The notes beneath the pieces were generated by a model. That model saw only the letters and a program-made list of their open reading frames with translations. It made no database searches and was not told where the DNA came from. A program made the position numbers and the translations under genes. Below are positions 18,974 to 27,630 of a stretch of 64,000 bases of DNA, piece after piece (positions within the stretch are counted from its first letter, which is position 1; each line of letters begins with the position of its first letter). The DNA is from Pontibacter pudoricolor. Its GTDB lineage: Bacteria > Bacteroidota > Bacteroidia > Cytophagales > Hymenobacteraceae. Location of the stretch: positions 2,170,001-2,234,000 of the forward strand of contig NZ_CP048106.1 in NCBI RefSeq assembly GCF_010092985.1, in the 5' to 3' direction.

Positions 18974-19103
18974 TCTATGGTGAAAACACACAGCAAGGGC
19001 GATTTTACCGGATTTTTTTAAACGCTGAACAGGTTCGTTTTATAGTTGCTGCTTACCCAAAAAGCGGCTGCTGCGTACAGTTGCATCACTAAACCACTTA
19101 ATT

Positions 19104-19394
19104 ATGGATGTAAAGATCGTACACGAAGAAAAATATCAGCAGTTTACAGTTACCCTGGAAGGCGACGAAGAGGCGGAACTGGCCTACGCCAAACCATCAG
19201 AGAAAGAAATAGATTTTACGCACACCTACGTACCTGAGTCGGCGCGCGGGAAAGGTATTGCGCAGCAACTGATTGAGGAAGGCCTTTGCTTTGCCCGGGA
19301 TAACGGGCTGCTGGTAATTGCCTCCTGCCCGGTTGTAGCAAAGTATATTTCTAAAAACGAACAGCATAAAGACCTGCTGAAGAAGCAACTATAG
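19104..19394 (+). CDS. Short GNAT-like N-acetyltransferase (YjdJ type)
   Basis: A 96-residue protein of the short GNAT-like family. It has the strand FTVTLEGDEEAELAYAKPSEKEIDFTHTYVPESARGKGIAQQLIEEGL, which includes the R-G-K-G-I-A acetyl-CoA loop, followed by NGLLVIASCPVVAKYI. Family members are about 90-100 residues, so the length is complete. Substrate unknown. AACTATAGTT overlaps the stop region. Confidence 0.88.
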   Translation: MDVKIVHEEKYQQFTVTLEGDEEAELAYAKPSEKEIDFTHTYVPESARGKGIAQQLIEEGLCFARDNGLLVIASCPVVAKYISKNEQHKDLLKKQL

Positions 19395-19455
19395 TTTTGA
19401 TTTACTATTAAGAAAAGGCTATATTTCACCTGTAATGCCACTCCAACGATTACAG

Positions 19456-20151
19456 ATGAAAACTTCTTTGCTTTGCCTTCTGATTTTGGTTACGCTTCTG
19501 CTAAGCGGTTGCCACACCAAAACCGACGATTTTATCAGCAAAAACTGCCCCGGTTCCTGCACTGTAATTAAAGGCACCCTTACCACCGATGGACGAAGCA
19601 AACCATTGGCAGGTATAAAACTTGAAGTGCAATGGCGCGAAGGTGATATGTTTTCAAGCATCAGTCGCCGTAAAGCCATAACTACAACCGATGCAAATGG
19701 CAATTTTGAGCTGCGCTTTTTACTGCGCGATGATGAACTGCCTAATACCTATCCAAATAATGGCTCTTTTACAGTAAAGGCGCATGTTAACCCCGAAAAC
19801 TACCTTACCTGTTCAGGAGGAAATGTTTTACTGAGAACATACGACCTGAAACGGGACACAACTATAACGCTTGACTATTTACTTCCGCAGAAAGCATTTG
19901 TAGAGATTCAGGCAAATAACCTGCAAGCCAAACAGCAGGATGACTTTGTATGGACAGAAATGTTAACTGATGCCCCCTGCACTACTGTTGTATCCTGGTA
20001 CACCTCAGATACAAAACGAATCGTTCCTGTTGCTGCGAACCAGCCGGTTGTAATCAGAACTACAAAACGCAAAAGCGGCGTTGAAACTATAACCGAGGAA
20101 GTTATTACATTGGCTCCGAGCAAGACTTTCAACTATGAATTTACCTTCTGA
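19456..20151 (+). CDS. Hypothetical lipoprotein with Ig-like/carboxypeptidase-regulatory-like fold
   Basis: Started at 19456, the protein has a clear lipoprotein signal (LLILVTLLLSGC). The body begins with NCPGSCTVIKGTLTTDGRSKPLAGIKLEVQW, followed by ATTTDANGNFELRFLL. This is the layout of a carboxypeptidase-regulatory-like/transthyretin-like beta sandwich common in Bacteroidota envelope proteins. The remainder is beta-rich and not recognised. Its stop overlaps the frame of the following beta-barrel gene, so the pair is probably co-translated and both act in the envelope. Confidence 0.75.
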   Translation: MKTSLLCLLILVTLLLSGCHTKTDDFISKNCPGSCTVIKGTLTTDGRSKPLAGIKLEVQWREGDMFSSISRRKAITTTDANGNFELRFLLRDDELPNTYPNNGSFTVKAHVNPENYLTCSGGNVLLRTYDLKRDTTITLDYLLPQKAFVEIQANNLQAKQQDDFVWTEMLTDAPCTTVVSWYTSDTKRIVPVAANQPVVIRTTKRKSGVETITEEVITLAPSKTFNYEFTF

Positions 20152-20162
20152 TGCTGCTCCGA

Positions 20163-20831
20163 ATGAAAACAATTTTACTTGGTTTGCTGCTCTCTTTTAC
20201 TGCTCTTAATGCAGCAGCACAATCAGATTCTTCTGCTCACTTATCCGAGTTCAGAGTCTATTTTGGAGGTGCCTTTCCAAAAGGTGATTTTCAGAGTTCT
20301 GATTTTGAAGATATCTATACTCCCTTTGCTATGTTGGGGCCTTTGATGCAGGTTAGTTACGCAAAAGCTGTAAGTAAAAACTTATATGGCGGCGCTACGA
20401 TAGGCCTGCGCAGAAATGCCATGGACCTCGACAAATTTTCGGATGACAATGATGAACTGGTCCTAAACAAAAAAAGTACACCATGGCAATCTATTTTTAC
20501 GCTAGCTGATGTGGAGTACCGGTTTTATATGCCGGATGGCTACCTGTTTGTGAAAGGCTCGGCTGGTGCGGCCTTTAATCGCTCCGCCTCTTTACATGTT
20601 GAAACCACTTATGGAACTATAGAACAGGCAGCTAACAAGCATACTGCCTTTGCTTATGGTGTAAGTACCGGTTTGGTACTACAGCTGAACAAGTTTGGGC
20701 TGGGCCTTGAAACAGGCATACTTTCTACCAGGCCCGAATTTAAGTTTACAGACCAGCAAGGCAAAACAACCAACTATAGCTTGCCGATGACAACTATAAA
20801 CCTGGGCATTTTCGGAGCTTTCAGGTTCTAA
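20163..20831 (+). CDS. Outer-membrane beta-barrel protein
   Basis: The signal peptide MKTILLGLLLSFTALNAAAQ starts at 20163; the frame opens at 20151, overlapping the previous stop. The mature protein is Gly/aromatic-rich with alternating amphipathic strands (FRVYFGGAFPKGDF, VSYAKAVSKNLYGGATIGL, ADVEYRFYMPDGYLFVKGSAGAAF) and ends in a phenylalanine (NLGIFGAFRF), as expected for an outer-membrane barrel. It is paired with the lipoprotein upstream. Transported or bound ligand unknown. Confidence 0.75.
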   Translation: MKTILLGLLLSFTALNAAAQSDSSAHLSEFRVYFGGAFPKGDFQSSDFEDIYTPFAMLGPLMQVSYAKAVSKNLYGGATIGLRRNAMDLDKFSDDNDELVLNKKSTPWQSIFTLADVEYRFYMPDGYLFVKGSAGAAFNRSASLHVETTYGTIEQAANKHTAFAYGVSTGLVLQLNKFGLGLETGILSTRPEFKFTDQQGKTTNYSLPMTTINLGIFGAFRF

Positions 20832-20838
20832 CTATAGT

Positions 20839-21738
20839 TTACTCTGCCTGCTCCACTTTGTGCCCTCCAAATTCATTCCGTAAAGCCGCCACTACTTTAC
20901 CCGAGAACGTATCAGCTTCATAAGAGCGGTAGCGCATCAGCACGGAAAGCGCTATAACCGGTGTGGGTACCTGCATATCCAGGGCCGTTTCCAGGGTCCA
21001 TTTTCCTTCCCCGGACGAGTGCATGATGCCTTTTATAGTTGACAGGTCGGGGTCTTTGCTGAAAGCATTCTCTACCAGTTCCATCAGCCAGCTGCGTACC
21101 ACCGAGCCATGGTTCCAGACACGCGCCACTTCTTTATAGTCCAGCCCGAAATCGCTTTTATGAAGTACTTCAAAACCTTCGGCAATGGCCTGCATCATGC
21201 CATATTCCACACCGTTGTGCACCATCTTCACAAAATGCCCGCTCCCGGATTTACCAGTATACAAATAGCCTTTCTCCACCGAAATATCCCTGAAGATCTG
21301 CTCTACAAAAGCAAAAGCATCCGGGTCGCCGCCTATCATGGTACAGGCTCCATTCCTGGCGCCACTTAGTCCGCCGCTTGTACCGCAGTCCAGTAAATGT
21401 AGCTGCTGATTTTTGAGTTGCTCCGCCCGCACTATAGTTTGTTTAAAGTTGGAGTTACCGCCGTCTATAATAATGTCGTTGGGTTGCAGATGGGGCAGTA
21501 GTTGCGTTATCACAGCATCTACAGGCTCACCGGCGGGCACCATTATCCAAATAGCCTTCCGGCCTGTCAGTTTCCCAGCAACTTCGGGTATGGTATAGGC
21601 CGGTATTATTCCTTCTGCCTCCGCTTTATCCATCGTTTCAGGATTAATATCGTAAGCAACAACCTGGTGTTGGTGGTCACGGAGATTCAAGGCCAGGTTG
21701 TAGCCCATCTTACCTAACCCGATCAGTCCTATCTGCAT
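20839..21738 (-). CDS. gnd: 6-phosphogluconate dehydrogenase, decarboxylating (short form)
   Basis: The start at 21738 (MQIGLIGLGKMGYNLALNL) places the Rossmann glycine motif GLGKMG at the N-terminus. The family motif GTSGGLSGARNGACTMIGG and the catalytic KMVHNGVEYGMMQ are present. At about 299 residues it is the short, GndA/YqeC-like class. It oxidises and decarboxylates 6-phosphogluconate to ribulose-5-phosphate with NAD(P)+. Gluconokinase lies directly upstream on the same strand, so the two form a gluconate catabolism pair. Confidence 0.93.
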   Translation of the reverse strand: MQIGLIGLGKMGYNLALNLRDHQHQVVAYDINPETMDKAEAEGIIPAYTIPEVAGKLTGRKAIWIMVPAGEPVDAVITQLLPHLQPNDIIIDGGNSNFKQTIVRAEQLKNQQLHLLDCGTSGGLSGARNGACTMIGGDPDAFAFVEQIFRDISVEKGYLYTGKSGSGHFVKMVHNGVEYGMMQAIAEGFEVLHKSDFGLDYKEVARVWNHGSVVRSWLMELVENAFSKDPDLSTIKGIMHSSGEGKWTLETALDMQVPTPVIALSVLMRYRSYEADTFSGKVVAALRNEFGGHKVEQAE

Positions 21739-21785
21739 ACTGTTTCTATTTAAATTCAACTATAAATCTTACTTGCAATGCGGTG

Positions 21786-23321
21786 TTATGGTTCATTTCT
21801 CAGGTCATCCAACTTACCGAAAGTATCTCTCAGTGCCGGATACAGCTCATCGAAAATTCTATAGTTTTTCTGGTAGCGCAGGTGGTTACTGGCGTTGGGA
21901 GTATAGGTTTTGGTTACAGTTACGAGTTGGGCCGCATCTTCCAGCTTTTTAATTTTGCCTAAGGCATACAAGCCAACTATAGCCGCGCCAAAAGCAGAAC
22001 TTTCGTACGTTTCGGTCAGGCAGACTTCTTTATTAAAAACATCGGCCAATAGCTGCACCCATAGTTCTGACCGCGATAAACCACCATTGGCAAACACCTT
22101 ACTGACAGAACCTGTAACCTGCTCGAGTGCTTTAGTGACACTATACATGTTAAATGTGATGCCTTCCAGCAATGCCCGAACGAAATGCGCCCGTGTGTGG
22201 CCAAGCCGCATACCTATAAAACAGGCACTTGCACCAGCATCCCAAACCGGCGCGCGCTCGCCCAGCAAATAAGGCAGAAACAACAAGCCATCGGCACCAG
22301 CAGGTACTGTGGCCGCTTCATCAAACAGCAAGGTGTAGGGGACTTTGTTTTGGGTATGGACAGTAGCCGTTTCAGAACTATAAAAAGTATCCCGGAACCA
22401 TTGCAGCACCACTCCCCCATTATTTACAGCGCCGCCCAGCACATAATGGTTTGGGGTAAGTATGTAACTAAAAATTCGTTGCAGTTTGTCGGTGGCGGGT
22501 TTTCCGGCCATTACACGCACAGCCCCGCTTGTACCTATCGTGATGGTGATGTGCCCGTCATCCATAGCGTTAGATCCTAAATTTGCCAGGCAGCCATCGT
22601 TTGCACCAACTATGAACGGAATATTTTCAGGCAGATTTAACCGGATTCTATAGTCTGGTCTGAGGTTATAATTGCGGTGTGTAACAGGTACCGGATCGGA
22701 TAGTTGTTGGGGCAAAATGCCGGCAACCTGCAGGGAAGGATGGTGCCACTTCAGGTCAAAAATATTAAACAGCCCGGTTGCAGAAGCCACCGAATAATCA
22801 ACTATAAACTCCCCGAAAAGCCTGTGCCATACATACTCTTTTATACCTATAAAACGGGCGGCGTTTGCAAACAGCTCCGGCCTTTGTTCGCGCAGCCAGA
22901 CTATTTTCGGCAACACCGACATCGGATGAACAGGTGTACCGGTGTGCAGGTAGATTGCATAGCCTTCTTCGCTTTGTTTCAGTTTTTCTGCCTGAGTTTT
23001 GCTGCGGGTATCGGCCCAGGTAATGCTATTGGTAAGCAGCTTATTTTCCGCATCCAGCACAATTAAGCTATGCATGGCGCTACTAAAACTTATGCCAACC
23101 AGACTGTAACCTGCCAGTCTCAACTTCTCAACTATAACCTGAAGGGTTTGCAGCACCACCTCAAAAACCTGCTCCGGATCCTGCTCAGCATAACCGGTCT
23201 TCGAACTATAGATCGGATACTCCACGGCGTACTGAAACAGTAGCTTGCCATCCAGGCCAAAAGCAACCGCTTTAGTGCTGGTCGTGCCTATATCAACCCC
23301 GATTATAGTTTCCTGCTGCAT
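21786..23321 (-). CDS. gntK: Gluconokinase (FGGY family)
   Basis: A 511-residue FGGY sugar kinase. N-terminal phosphate-binding motif GVDIGTTSTKAVAF, substrate region SFSSAMHSLIVLD and ITWADTRS, and the C-terminal ATPase motif (VFANGGLSRSELWVQLLADVF) are present. The WADTRS/HPMSVLPKI pattern fits GntK rather than xylulokinase. It makes 6-phosphogluconate, the substrate of the dehydrogenase encoded 47 bases downstream, so the operon feeds gluconate into the pentose phosphate pathway. Confidence 0.92.
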   Translation of the reverse strand: MQQETIIGVDIGTTSTKAVAFGLDGKLLFQYAVEYPIYSSKTGYAEQDPEQVFEVVLQTLQVIVEKLRLAGYSLVGISFSSAMHSLIVLDAENKLLTNSITWADTRSKTQAEKLKQSEEGYAIYLHTGTPVHPMSVLPKIVWLREQRPELFANAARFIGIKEYVWHRLFGEFIVDYSVASATGLFNIFDLKWHHPSLQVAGILPQQLSDPVPVTHRNYNLRPDYRIRLNLPENIPFIVGANDGCLANLGSNAMDDGHITITIGTSGAVRVMAGKPATDKLQRIFSYILTPNHYVLGGAVNNGGVVLQWFRDTFYSSETATVHTQNKVPYTLLFDEAATVPAGADGLLFLPYLLGERAPVWDAGASACFIGMRLGHTRAHFVRALLEGITFNMYSVTKALEQVTGSVSKVFANGGLSRSELWVQLLADVFNKEVCLTETYESSAFGAAIVGLYALGKIKKLEDAAQLVTVTKTYTPNASNHLRYQKNYRIFDELYPALRDTFGKLDDLRNEP

Positions 23322-23432
23322 ATAGAGGTGCGTGTTAAGCTTGGTCTACGCAGTTGCTGCCATAAGTTATAGGTTACTTTCCGCCAGCTCCGGAAAAATA
23401 TTTTCGAATTTGCTTTACTATTTATTTATATC

Positions 23433-23448
23433 ATCGTAATATTACGAT
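23433..23448. promoter_or_regulatory. ArsR-type operator upstream of arsR
   Basis: A perfect 16-bp palindrome, ATCGTAATATTACGAT, 15 bases before the arsR start codon. Winged-helix ArsR proteins bind this kind of AT-rich dyad and release it when As(III) binds. A near copy precedes arsM (23814-23829), supporting an operator role. Confidence 0.75.
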
Positions 23449-23462
23449 AAGAAAGAAACGCA

Positions 23463-23795
23463 ATGGGAATAACTAAGACTGAAGCCTTTACAGAAGCTGA
23501 TATTACCTTGGCAGCCTACGCCAAAGCACTGGCCCACCCGGCACGTGTGGCAATTCTGCGCATTTTGCTGGAGCGCAGTTCATGCATCTGCGGCGACATA
23601 GTGGATGAACTTCCGTTGTCGCAGTCTACGGTATCGCAACACCTAAAAGAACTGAAAGAAGCCGGGTTAATAAAGGGCGATATTGACGGCAAAAAAGTGT
23701 GCTACTGTATTAATGAGAAAGCCTGGAAACACGCCCAGATGCTGATGCAGAAAATGTTTGCAGACTATACTTCGTGCGGCACCAGTTGCTGCTAA
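23463..23795 (+). CDS. arsR: ArsR-family As(III)-responsive repressor
   Basis: A 110-residue winged-helix regulator. [16 protein letters not shown] is followed by [32 protein letters not shown], where C-I-C at the start of the recognition region corresponds to the CVC As(III) site of classical ArsR. The C-terminal CGTSCC may supply further thiolate ligands. It is first in the arsenic cluster, just downstream of a 16-bp palindrome, so it is probably autoregulated and derepressed by arsenite. Confidence 0.92.
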   Translation: MGITKTEAFTEADITLAAYAKALAHPARVAILRILLERSSCICGDIVDELPLSQSTVSQHLKELKEAGLIKGDIDGKKVCYCINEKAWKHAQMLMQKMFADYTSCGTSCC

Positions 23796-23813
23796 AAAAA
23801 TTTGATCTGATTG

Positions 23814-23829
23814 ATCGTAAAATACCGAT
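23814..23829. promoter_or_regulatory. Second, imperfect ArsR operator before arsM
   Basis: ATCGTAAAATACCGAT matches the 23433-23448 palindrome at 13 of 16 positions and lies 20 bases before the arsM ATG. It may give a separate ArsR-controlled start for arsM. Confidence 0.6.
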
Positions 23830-23849
23830 AAAACTTAATTTTGAAGACC

Positions 23850-24695
23850 ATGAATAACGCAGAAGAATTAAAGAAAATAGTAAAGGACAAGTACAGCGAG
23901 ATTGCCCTGCAGAGCAAAGAGCAAAACGAAGCATCGTGTTGTGGCGCCACCGGCTGCGGCACCGTAGACTACGCCATTTTTGCCGATAACTACACCGAGC
24001 TCGAAGGCTATAATCCCGATGCGGATTTGGGCTTAGGCTGCGGCGTACCAACCGAATTTGCCCAGATCAAAAAAGGCGATGTAGTGCTGGATTTAGGTTC
24101 TGGTGCCGGTAACGACTGCTTTGTAGCCCGCGCTATAGTTGGCGAAACCGGTAAAGTGATCGGGGTGGATATGACGGAAGCCATGATTGCCAAAGCCCGC
24201 GACAATGCCGAAAAGCTGAACTTTAACAACGTGGAGTTCCGCCAGGGCGAGATTGAAGATTTGCCATTGGCCGCTAACCGCGTGGATGTGGTGATCAGTA
24301 ACTGTGTACTAAACCTGGTACCGGATAAGCAGAAAGCCTTTGCCGAAACGTATCGTGTCTTGAAGCCAGGTGGCCATTTCAGCATTTCGGATGTGGTATT
24401 GGCCGGAGACTTGCCAGCTGGTCTGGTGAACGATGCCGAAATGTATGCCGGTTGCGTTTCAGGCGCTATTCAGAAAGAAGATTACCTTAACATTATCCGC
24501 AAAGCTGGTTTTGTGAACGTGACAGTGCAGAAAGAGAAAGCCATACAGCTACCGGACGAAATTCTAAAAGATTACCTGAGTGAAGAAGGCATCAAACAGT
24601 TCAGGGAAAGTAATACTGGTATTTTCAGCATCACCGTTTACGGCGACAAACCTGCTGAAGCGGCCTGCTGCCCTCCGGGTGCCGGCTGCTGCTAG
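23850..24695 (+). CDS. arsM: Arsenite S-adenosylmethionine methyltransferase
   Basis: About 281 residues from the ATG at 23850 (the frame opens 3 codons earlier). SAM-binding motif VLDLGSGAGNDCFVA, VIGVDMTEAMIAKA, and the conserved arsenite-binding cysteines: an N-terminal SCCGATGCG segment, a central Cys in VVISNCVLNLVPD, and GCVSGAI. ArsM methylates As(III) stepwise to volatile or less toxic forms in the cytoplasm. The tail ACCPPGAGCC is an extra Cys-rich metal-binding end, echoing the CGTSCC tail of ArsR. Confidence 0.94.
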   Translation: MNNAEELKKIVKDKYSEIALQSKEQNEASCCGATGCGTVDYAIFADNYTELEGYNPDADLGLGCGVPTEFAQIKKGDVVLDLGSGAGNDCFVARAIVGETGKVIGVDMTEAMIAKARDNAEKLNFNNVEFRQGEIEDLPLAANRVDVVISNCVLNLVPDKQKAFAETYRVLKPGGHFSISDVVLAGDLPAGLVNDAEMYAGCVSGAIQKEDYLNIIRKAGFVNVTVQKEKAIQLPDEILKDYLSEEGIKQFRESNTGIFSITVYGDKPAEAACCPPGAGCC

Positions 24696-24718
24696 ATTTG
24701 ATTTATAGAGAATTAAAT

Positions 24719-24792
24719 GCTGGCGCGAGCTTGCAGCTCGTGCCCCATAAGATCTAACTATGGTGGGACACGAGCTGCAAGCTCGCGCCAGC
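24719..24792. repeat. Long inverted repeat (28-bp arms) between arsM and acr3
   Basis: Arms 24719-24746 and 24765-24792 pair at 27 of 28 positions around an 18-base loop. Each arm begins or ends with GCTGGCGCGAGC and contains its own small hairpin (GAGCT-tgc-AGCTC). The core recurs at 30712-30723, so this belongs to a dispersed REP-like family. It could also act as a terminator or mRNA-processing signal between arsM and acr3. Confidence 0.85.
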
Positions 24793-24839
24793 AAATTACA
24801 TGATCAAACCCAAACTATAACACACCTTTACACCCAACA

Positions 24840-25919
24840 ATGGAACACTGCGCACCTGCCCATAACCGTAAAAAACTGGGCTTTTTAGACCGCTACCTCA
24901 CGCTCTGGATTTTCCTGTCGATGCTGATCGGCGTGGCGATGGGTTATTTTATCCCAGACAGCTCCGGCTACATCAATTCACTTTCCAGCGGCACAACCAA
25001 CATCCCGATCGCCGTTGGCCTGATTTTAATGATGTACCCGCCGTTGGCGAAGGTAAATTACAGGTTGCTGCCCAAGGTATTTGGTAATGTAAAAGTGATC
25101 GGGTTATCGCTGCTGCTAAACTGGGTAATTGGTCCGTTACTCATGTTTGTGCTAGCCATTACCTTTCTGCGCGACTACCCGGAGTACATGACTGGCCTCA
25201 TTCTTATTGGCCTGGCGCGGTGCATTGCCATGGTGTTGGTCTGGAACGATCTGGCTGATGGCAGCCGCGAATATGCAGCAGGACTGGTAGCGCTCAACAG
25301 TATTTTCCAGGTGTTCCTGTATAGTTTCTATGCCTGGTTATTCATTACTAAACTGCCACCGCTTTTTGGTTTCGAAGGCGCTATAGTTGATATCTCGATT
25401 GGGGTTATTGCCGAAAGCGTGGCTATCTACTTAGGTATTCCATTCTTGCTGGGCATGCTGAGTCGTGTTATTCTGGTGCCACTGAAAGGCCAGGAATGGT
25501 ATCAGAACAAATTCCTGCCTGCCATCTCTCCTATTACCTTAATAGCGTTGCTTTTTACTATAGTGGTAATGTTCAGCTTAAAAGGTGAGCTGATTGTGAG
25601 CATACCGTTTGATGTGCTGCGCATTGCGGTGCCGCTGGTCATTTATTTTACCGTGATGTTCCTGGTAAGTTTTATAGTTGGTAAAGCTGCCGGTGCCAGT
25701 TACTCAGAGAACGCTTCGGTAGCTTTTACAGCAGCTGGTAACAACTTTGAGCTGGCTATTGCTGTGGCTATCGCGGTGTTCGGGCTTAACTCAGGCCAGG
25801 CATTTGCTGGCGTAGTTGGCCCGTTGGTAGAAGTACCGGCACTTATTGCACTGGTGAATGTGGCTTTCTGGCTACGACGGAAACTATACAGCGAACAGGC
25901 GGCTACGGTTAAGTCTTAA
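24840..25919 (+). CDS. acr3: ACR3-family arsenite efflux permease
   Basis: A 359-residue inner-membrane carrier with ten predicted helices. [18 protein letters not shown] and the hallmark [16 protein letters not shown] (with the essential Cys of ACR3 carriers) are present, as is the late [16 protein letters not shown] motif. It exports As(OH)3 using the proton gradient. It follows arsR and arsM in the cluster, separated from arsM by the inverted repeat. Confidence 0.95.
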   Translation: MEHCAPAHNRKKLGFLDRYLTLWIFLSMLIGVAMGYFIPDSSGYINSLSSGTTNIPIAVGLILMMYPPLAKVNYRLLPKVFGNVKVIGLSLLLNWVIGPLLMFVLAITFLRDYPEYMTGLILIGLARCIAMVLVWNDLADGSREYAAGLVALNSIFQVFLYSFYAWLFITKLPPLFGFEGAIVDISIGVIAESVAIYLGIPFLLGMLSRVILVPLKGQEWYQNKFLPAISPITLIALLFTIVVMFSLKGELIVSIPFDVLRIAVPLVIYFTVMFLVSFIVGKAAGASYSENASVAFTAAGNNFELAIAVAIAVFGLNSGQAFAGVVGPLVEVPALIALVNVAFWLRRKLYSEQAATVKS

Positions 25920-25963
25920 ACCACAACTATAACGTATTTACCAGTGAACCAAAACCATAGAAC

Positions 25964-26416
25964 ATGAGCCTGACCGAACTATATTTACAGACATGGCAGG
26001 AAGCACGTACCCGCTTTACGGGATTGCTGGCTAATATAAGTGAACAGGATCTGTCTAAAAAATCAGGTACAGCTCCTAACAGCGCCGGTTTCCTGATCAG
26101 GCATGTTGGCGATGTGGAGTTACTGTTCGCTAAAAATGTTTTTGGCGGGGCTGATGTGAAAGTTACGGCCAAAACCGTGATCTCGAAATGCGATACCGGC
26201 GAATGGACCAACCTGGAGGAACTGCGAACCTACCAGCTACAGGCAGCCGATACGTTAAAAGCCATACTGCAACGGCAGCACGTCGAAGACTGGCAGGCAA
26301 CTATAACCACCAAAGAGTTCGGCACAAAAACTAAAGCGGAAGCCATCGGTCGCATCATTTCGCACACCGCTTACCATGCCGGGCAACTGGCTATGATCTT
26401 AAAATACGGCTCATAA
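25964..26416 (+). CDS. DinB-family (DUF1572-like) metal-dependent protein
   Basis: A 150-residue four-helix-bundle protein. The three metal-ligand histidines expected in DinB/YfiT proteins are visible: RHVGDVE near residue 46, and SHTAYHAGQLAMI near the C-terminus. Many DinB relatives act as thiol-S-transferases. Its place between acr3 and the arsC-like gene suggests a role in arsenic or thiol stress, but that is inference. Confidence 0.85.
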   Translation: MSLTELYLQTWQEARTRFTGLLANISEQDLSKKSGTAPNSAGFLIRHVGDVELLFAKNVFGGADVKVTAKTVISKCDTGEWTNLEELRTYQLQAADTLKAILQRQHVEDWQATITTKEFGTKTKAEAIGRIISHTAYHAGQLAMILKYGS

Positions 26417-26432
26417 ATAACTATAAAAAACT

Positions 26433-27062
26433 ATGGCTTTCTTTGCCTTGGCTCTTTCCAAAACTATAGCAGAACTTACCAGCACTTTTAACCAGATACC
26501 CGAAGAGCGAAAAGAGCGCTTAAAGCAGTTGTCAACCTATATCAAACAAAAAAAGGAAGCCGGGCAAACTATAAACCTGGTTTTTATTTGCACACATAAC
26601 TCGCGCCGCAGCCACATGGCGCAACTATGGGCACAGGCCGCTGCAGCCAACTATAGTATCCCCAATGTAAGAACTTTTTCAGGGGGCACGGAAGCAACAG
26701 CCTTTTTCCCGGCAGCCGTTAAAGCCATGCAGGAATCAGGGTTTGTAATTGAGCAATCCGCAGCAACTATAAATCCGAAATATAACGTCAACTATAGTTC
26801 TGATAAACCAACTATAGCAGTATGGTCGAAACGGTTTGATGATGCAGCGAACCCGGTTGCGGAGTTTTGCGCGATCATGACCTGCTCTGATGCTGACGAG
26901 AACTGCCCCGTTGTGCCGGGCGTAGAAAAGCGCATTGCCATTACGTACAACGATCCGAAAGCAGCAGACAACACGCCACAGCAAGCCAGTACATACAGGG
27001 AACGCGCCATGCAGATCGGCCGTGAAATGCTGTTTGCCTTTAGCCAGGTATCAGTAAAATAA
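26433..27062 (+). CDS. arsC: Arsenate reductase-like low-molecular-weight phosphatase
   Basis: A 209-residue protein with the LMW-PTP active-site loop FICTHNSRRSHMAQLWA (C-x5-R) at about 49-65. The family's late Asp-containing loop corresponds to NDPKAADNTPQQ. An N-terminal extension (about 40 residues, helical) distinguishes it from short thioredoxin-type ArsC; internal Cys in FCAIMTCSDADENCP could relay the disulfide. It would reduce arsenate to arsenite for ACR3. It carries four octamer copies in its coding sequence. Confidence 0.87.
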   Translation: MAFFALALSKTIAELTSTFNQIPEERKERLKQLSTYIKQKKEAGQTINLVFICTHNSRRSHMAQLWAQAAAANYSIPNVRTFSGGTEATAFFPAAVKAMQESGFVIEQSAATINPKYNVNYSSDKPTIAVWSKRFDDAANPVAEFCAIMTCSDADENCPVVPGVEKRIAITYNDPKAADNTPQQASTYRERAMQIGREMLFAFSQVSVK

Positions 27063-27066
27063 GAGT

Positions 27067-27552
27067 TTAGTCGATTTCTTTAATGATGATCTTTCCATCC
27101 GGCGAGCGCTTCTCTATTTCGTCGGGGTTGCCTGTGCGGAAAGTGGCGATGGCTTCCTTATCTGCATAAAAAGTTAAAATCCTGTCTGATAACTTATAAG
27201 AATTCACGCGCTCCAGCATCCGCATAAATTCAGTTTCATGCGCTATGTCCGGGCACATCATTCGTGTAGAACCCAGTTTTGAGAACGTAAGCGAACTTCC
27301 GGAAAGCGTATATTTCCCGAAAAAGTTATTGCAGCCACTAAAGCCTTTTACATCATTCTCGTTTTCCTGCAGCCTAATGTAGGCTGTATGGGTGTTATTG
27401 GGCGCCTGCAGACTTTCCCCATCCAGTGATAGCAGCATCCAGTAAGCATCAAGTATGGTTTCTGTTTCAGTTTGCGGATCGGCGGGGCTGGCTGTTTTGC
27501 AACCATATAGCCACATCAAAACCAGCAATATCAGGTAGTAGATTTTTTTCAT
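27067..27552 (-). CDS. META-domain lipoprotein (HslJ-like)
   Basis: The lipoprotein signal (YYLILLVLMWLYGC) is followed by a META domain: WMLLSLDGESLQ, then VKGFSGCNNFFGKYTLSGSSLTFSKLGSTRMMCPD, whose G-C-N-x-F-G and T-x-M-x-C are diagnostic. HslJ-like proteins are envelope proteins linked with stress; molecular role unknown. It is convergent with the arsC-like gene, only four bases apart. Confidence 0.92.
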   Translation of the reverse strand: MKKIYYLILLVLMWLYGCKTASPADPQTETETILDAYWMLLSLDGESLQAPNNTHTAYIRLQENENDVKGFSGCNNFFGKYTLSGSSLTFSKLGSTRMMCPDIAHETEFMRMLERVNSYKLSDRILTFYADKEAIATFRTGNPDEIEKRSPDGKIIIKEID

Positions 27553-27582
27553 CGCTTTCAGTTTAGGTTATCAAACAGATAT

Positions 27583-27615
27583 AAATACGCCCGCAACACA
27601 AGTGCGGGCGTATTT
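27583..27615 (-). terminator. Hairpin terminator of the disordered-protein gene
   Basis: A perfect 13-bp stem, 27583-27595 with 27603-27615, and 7-base loop lies 16 bases past the stop codon at 27631 (minus strand). Confidence 0.8.
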
Positions 27616-27630
27616 TGTAGTTCATCCTGA

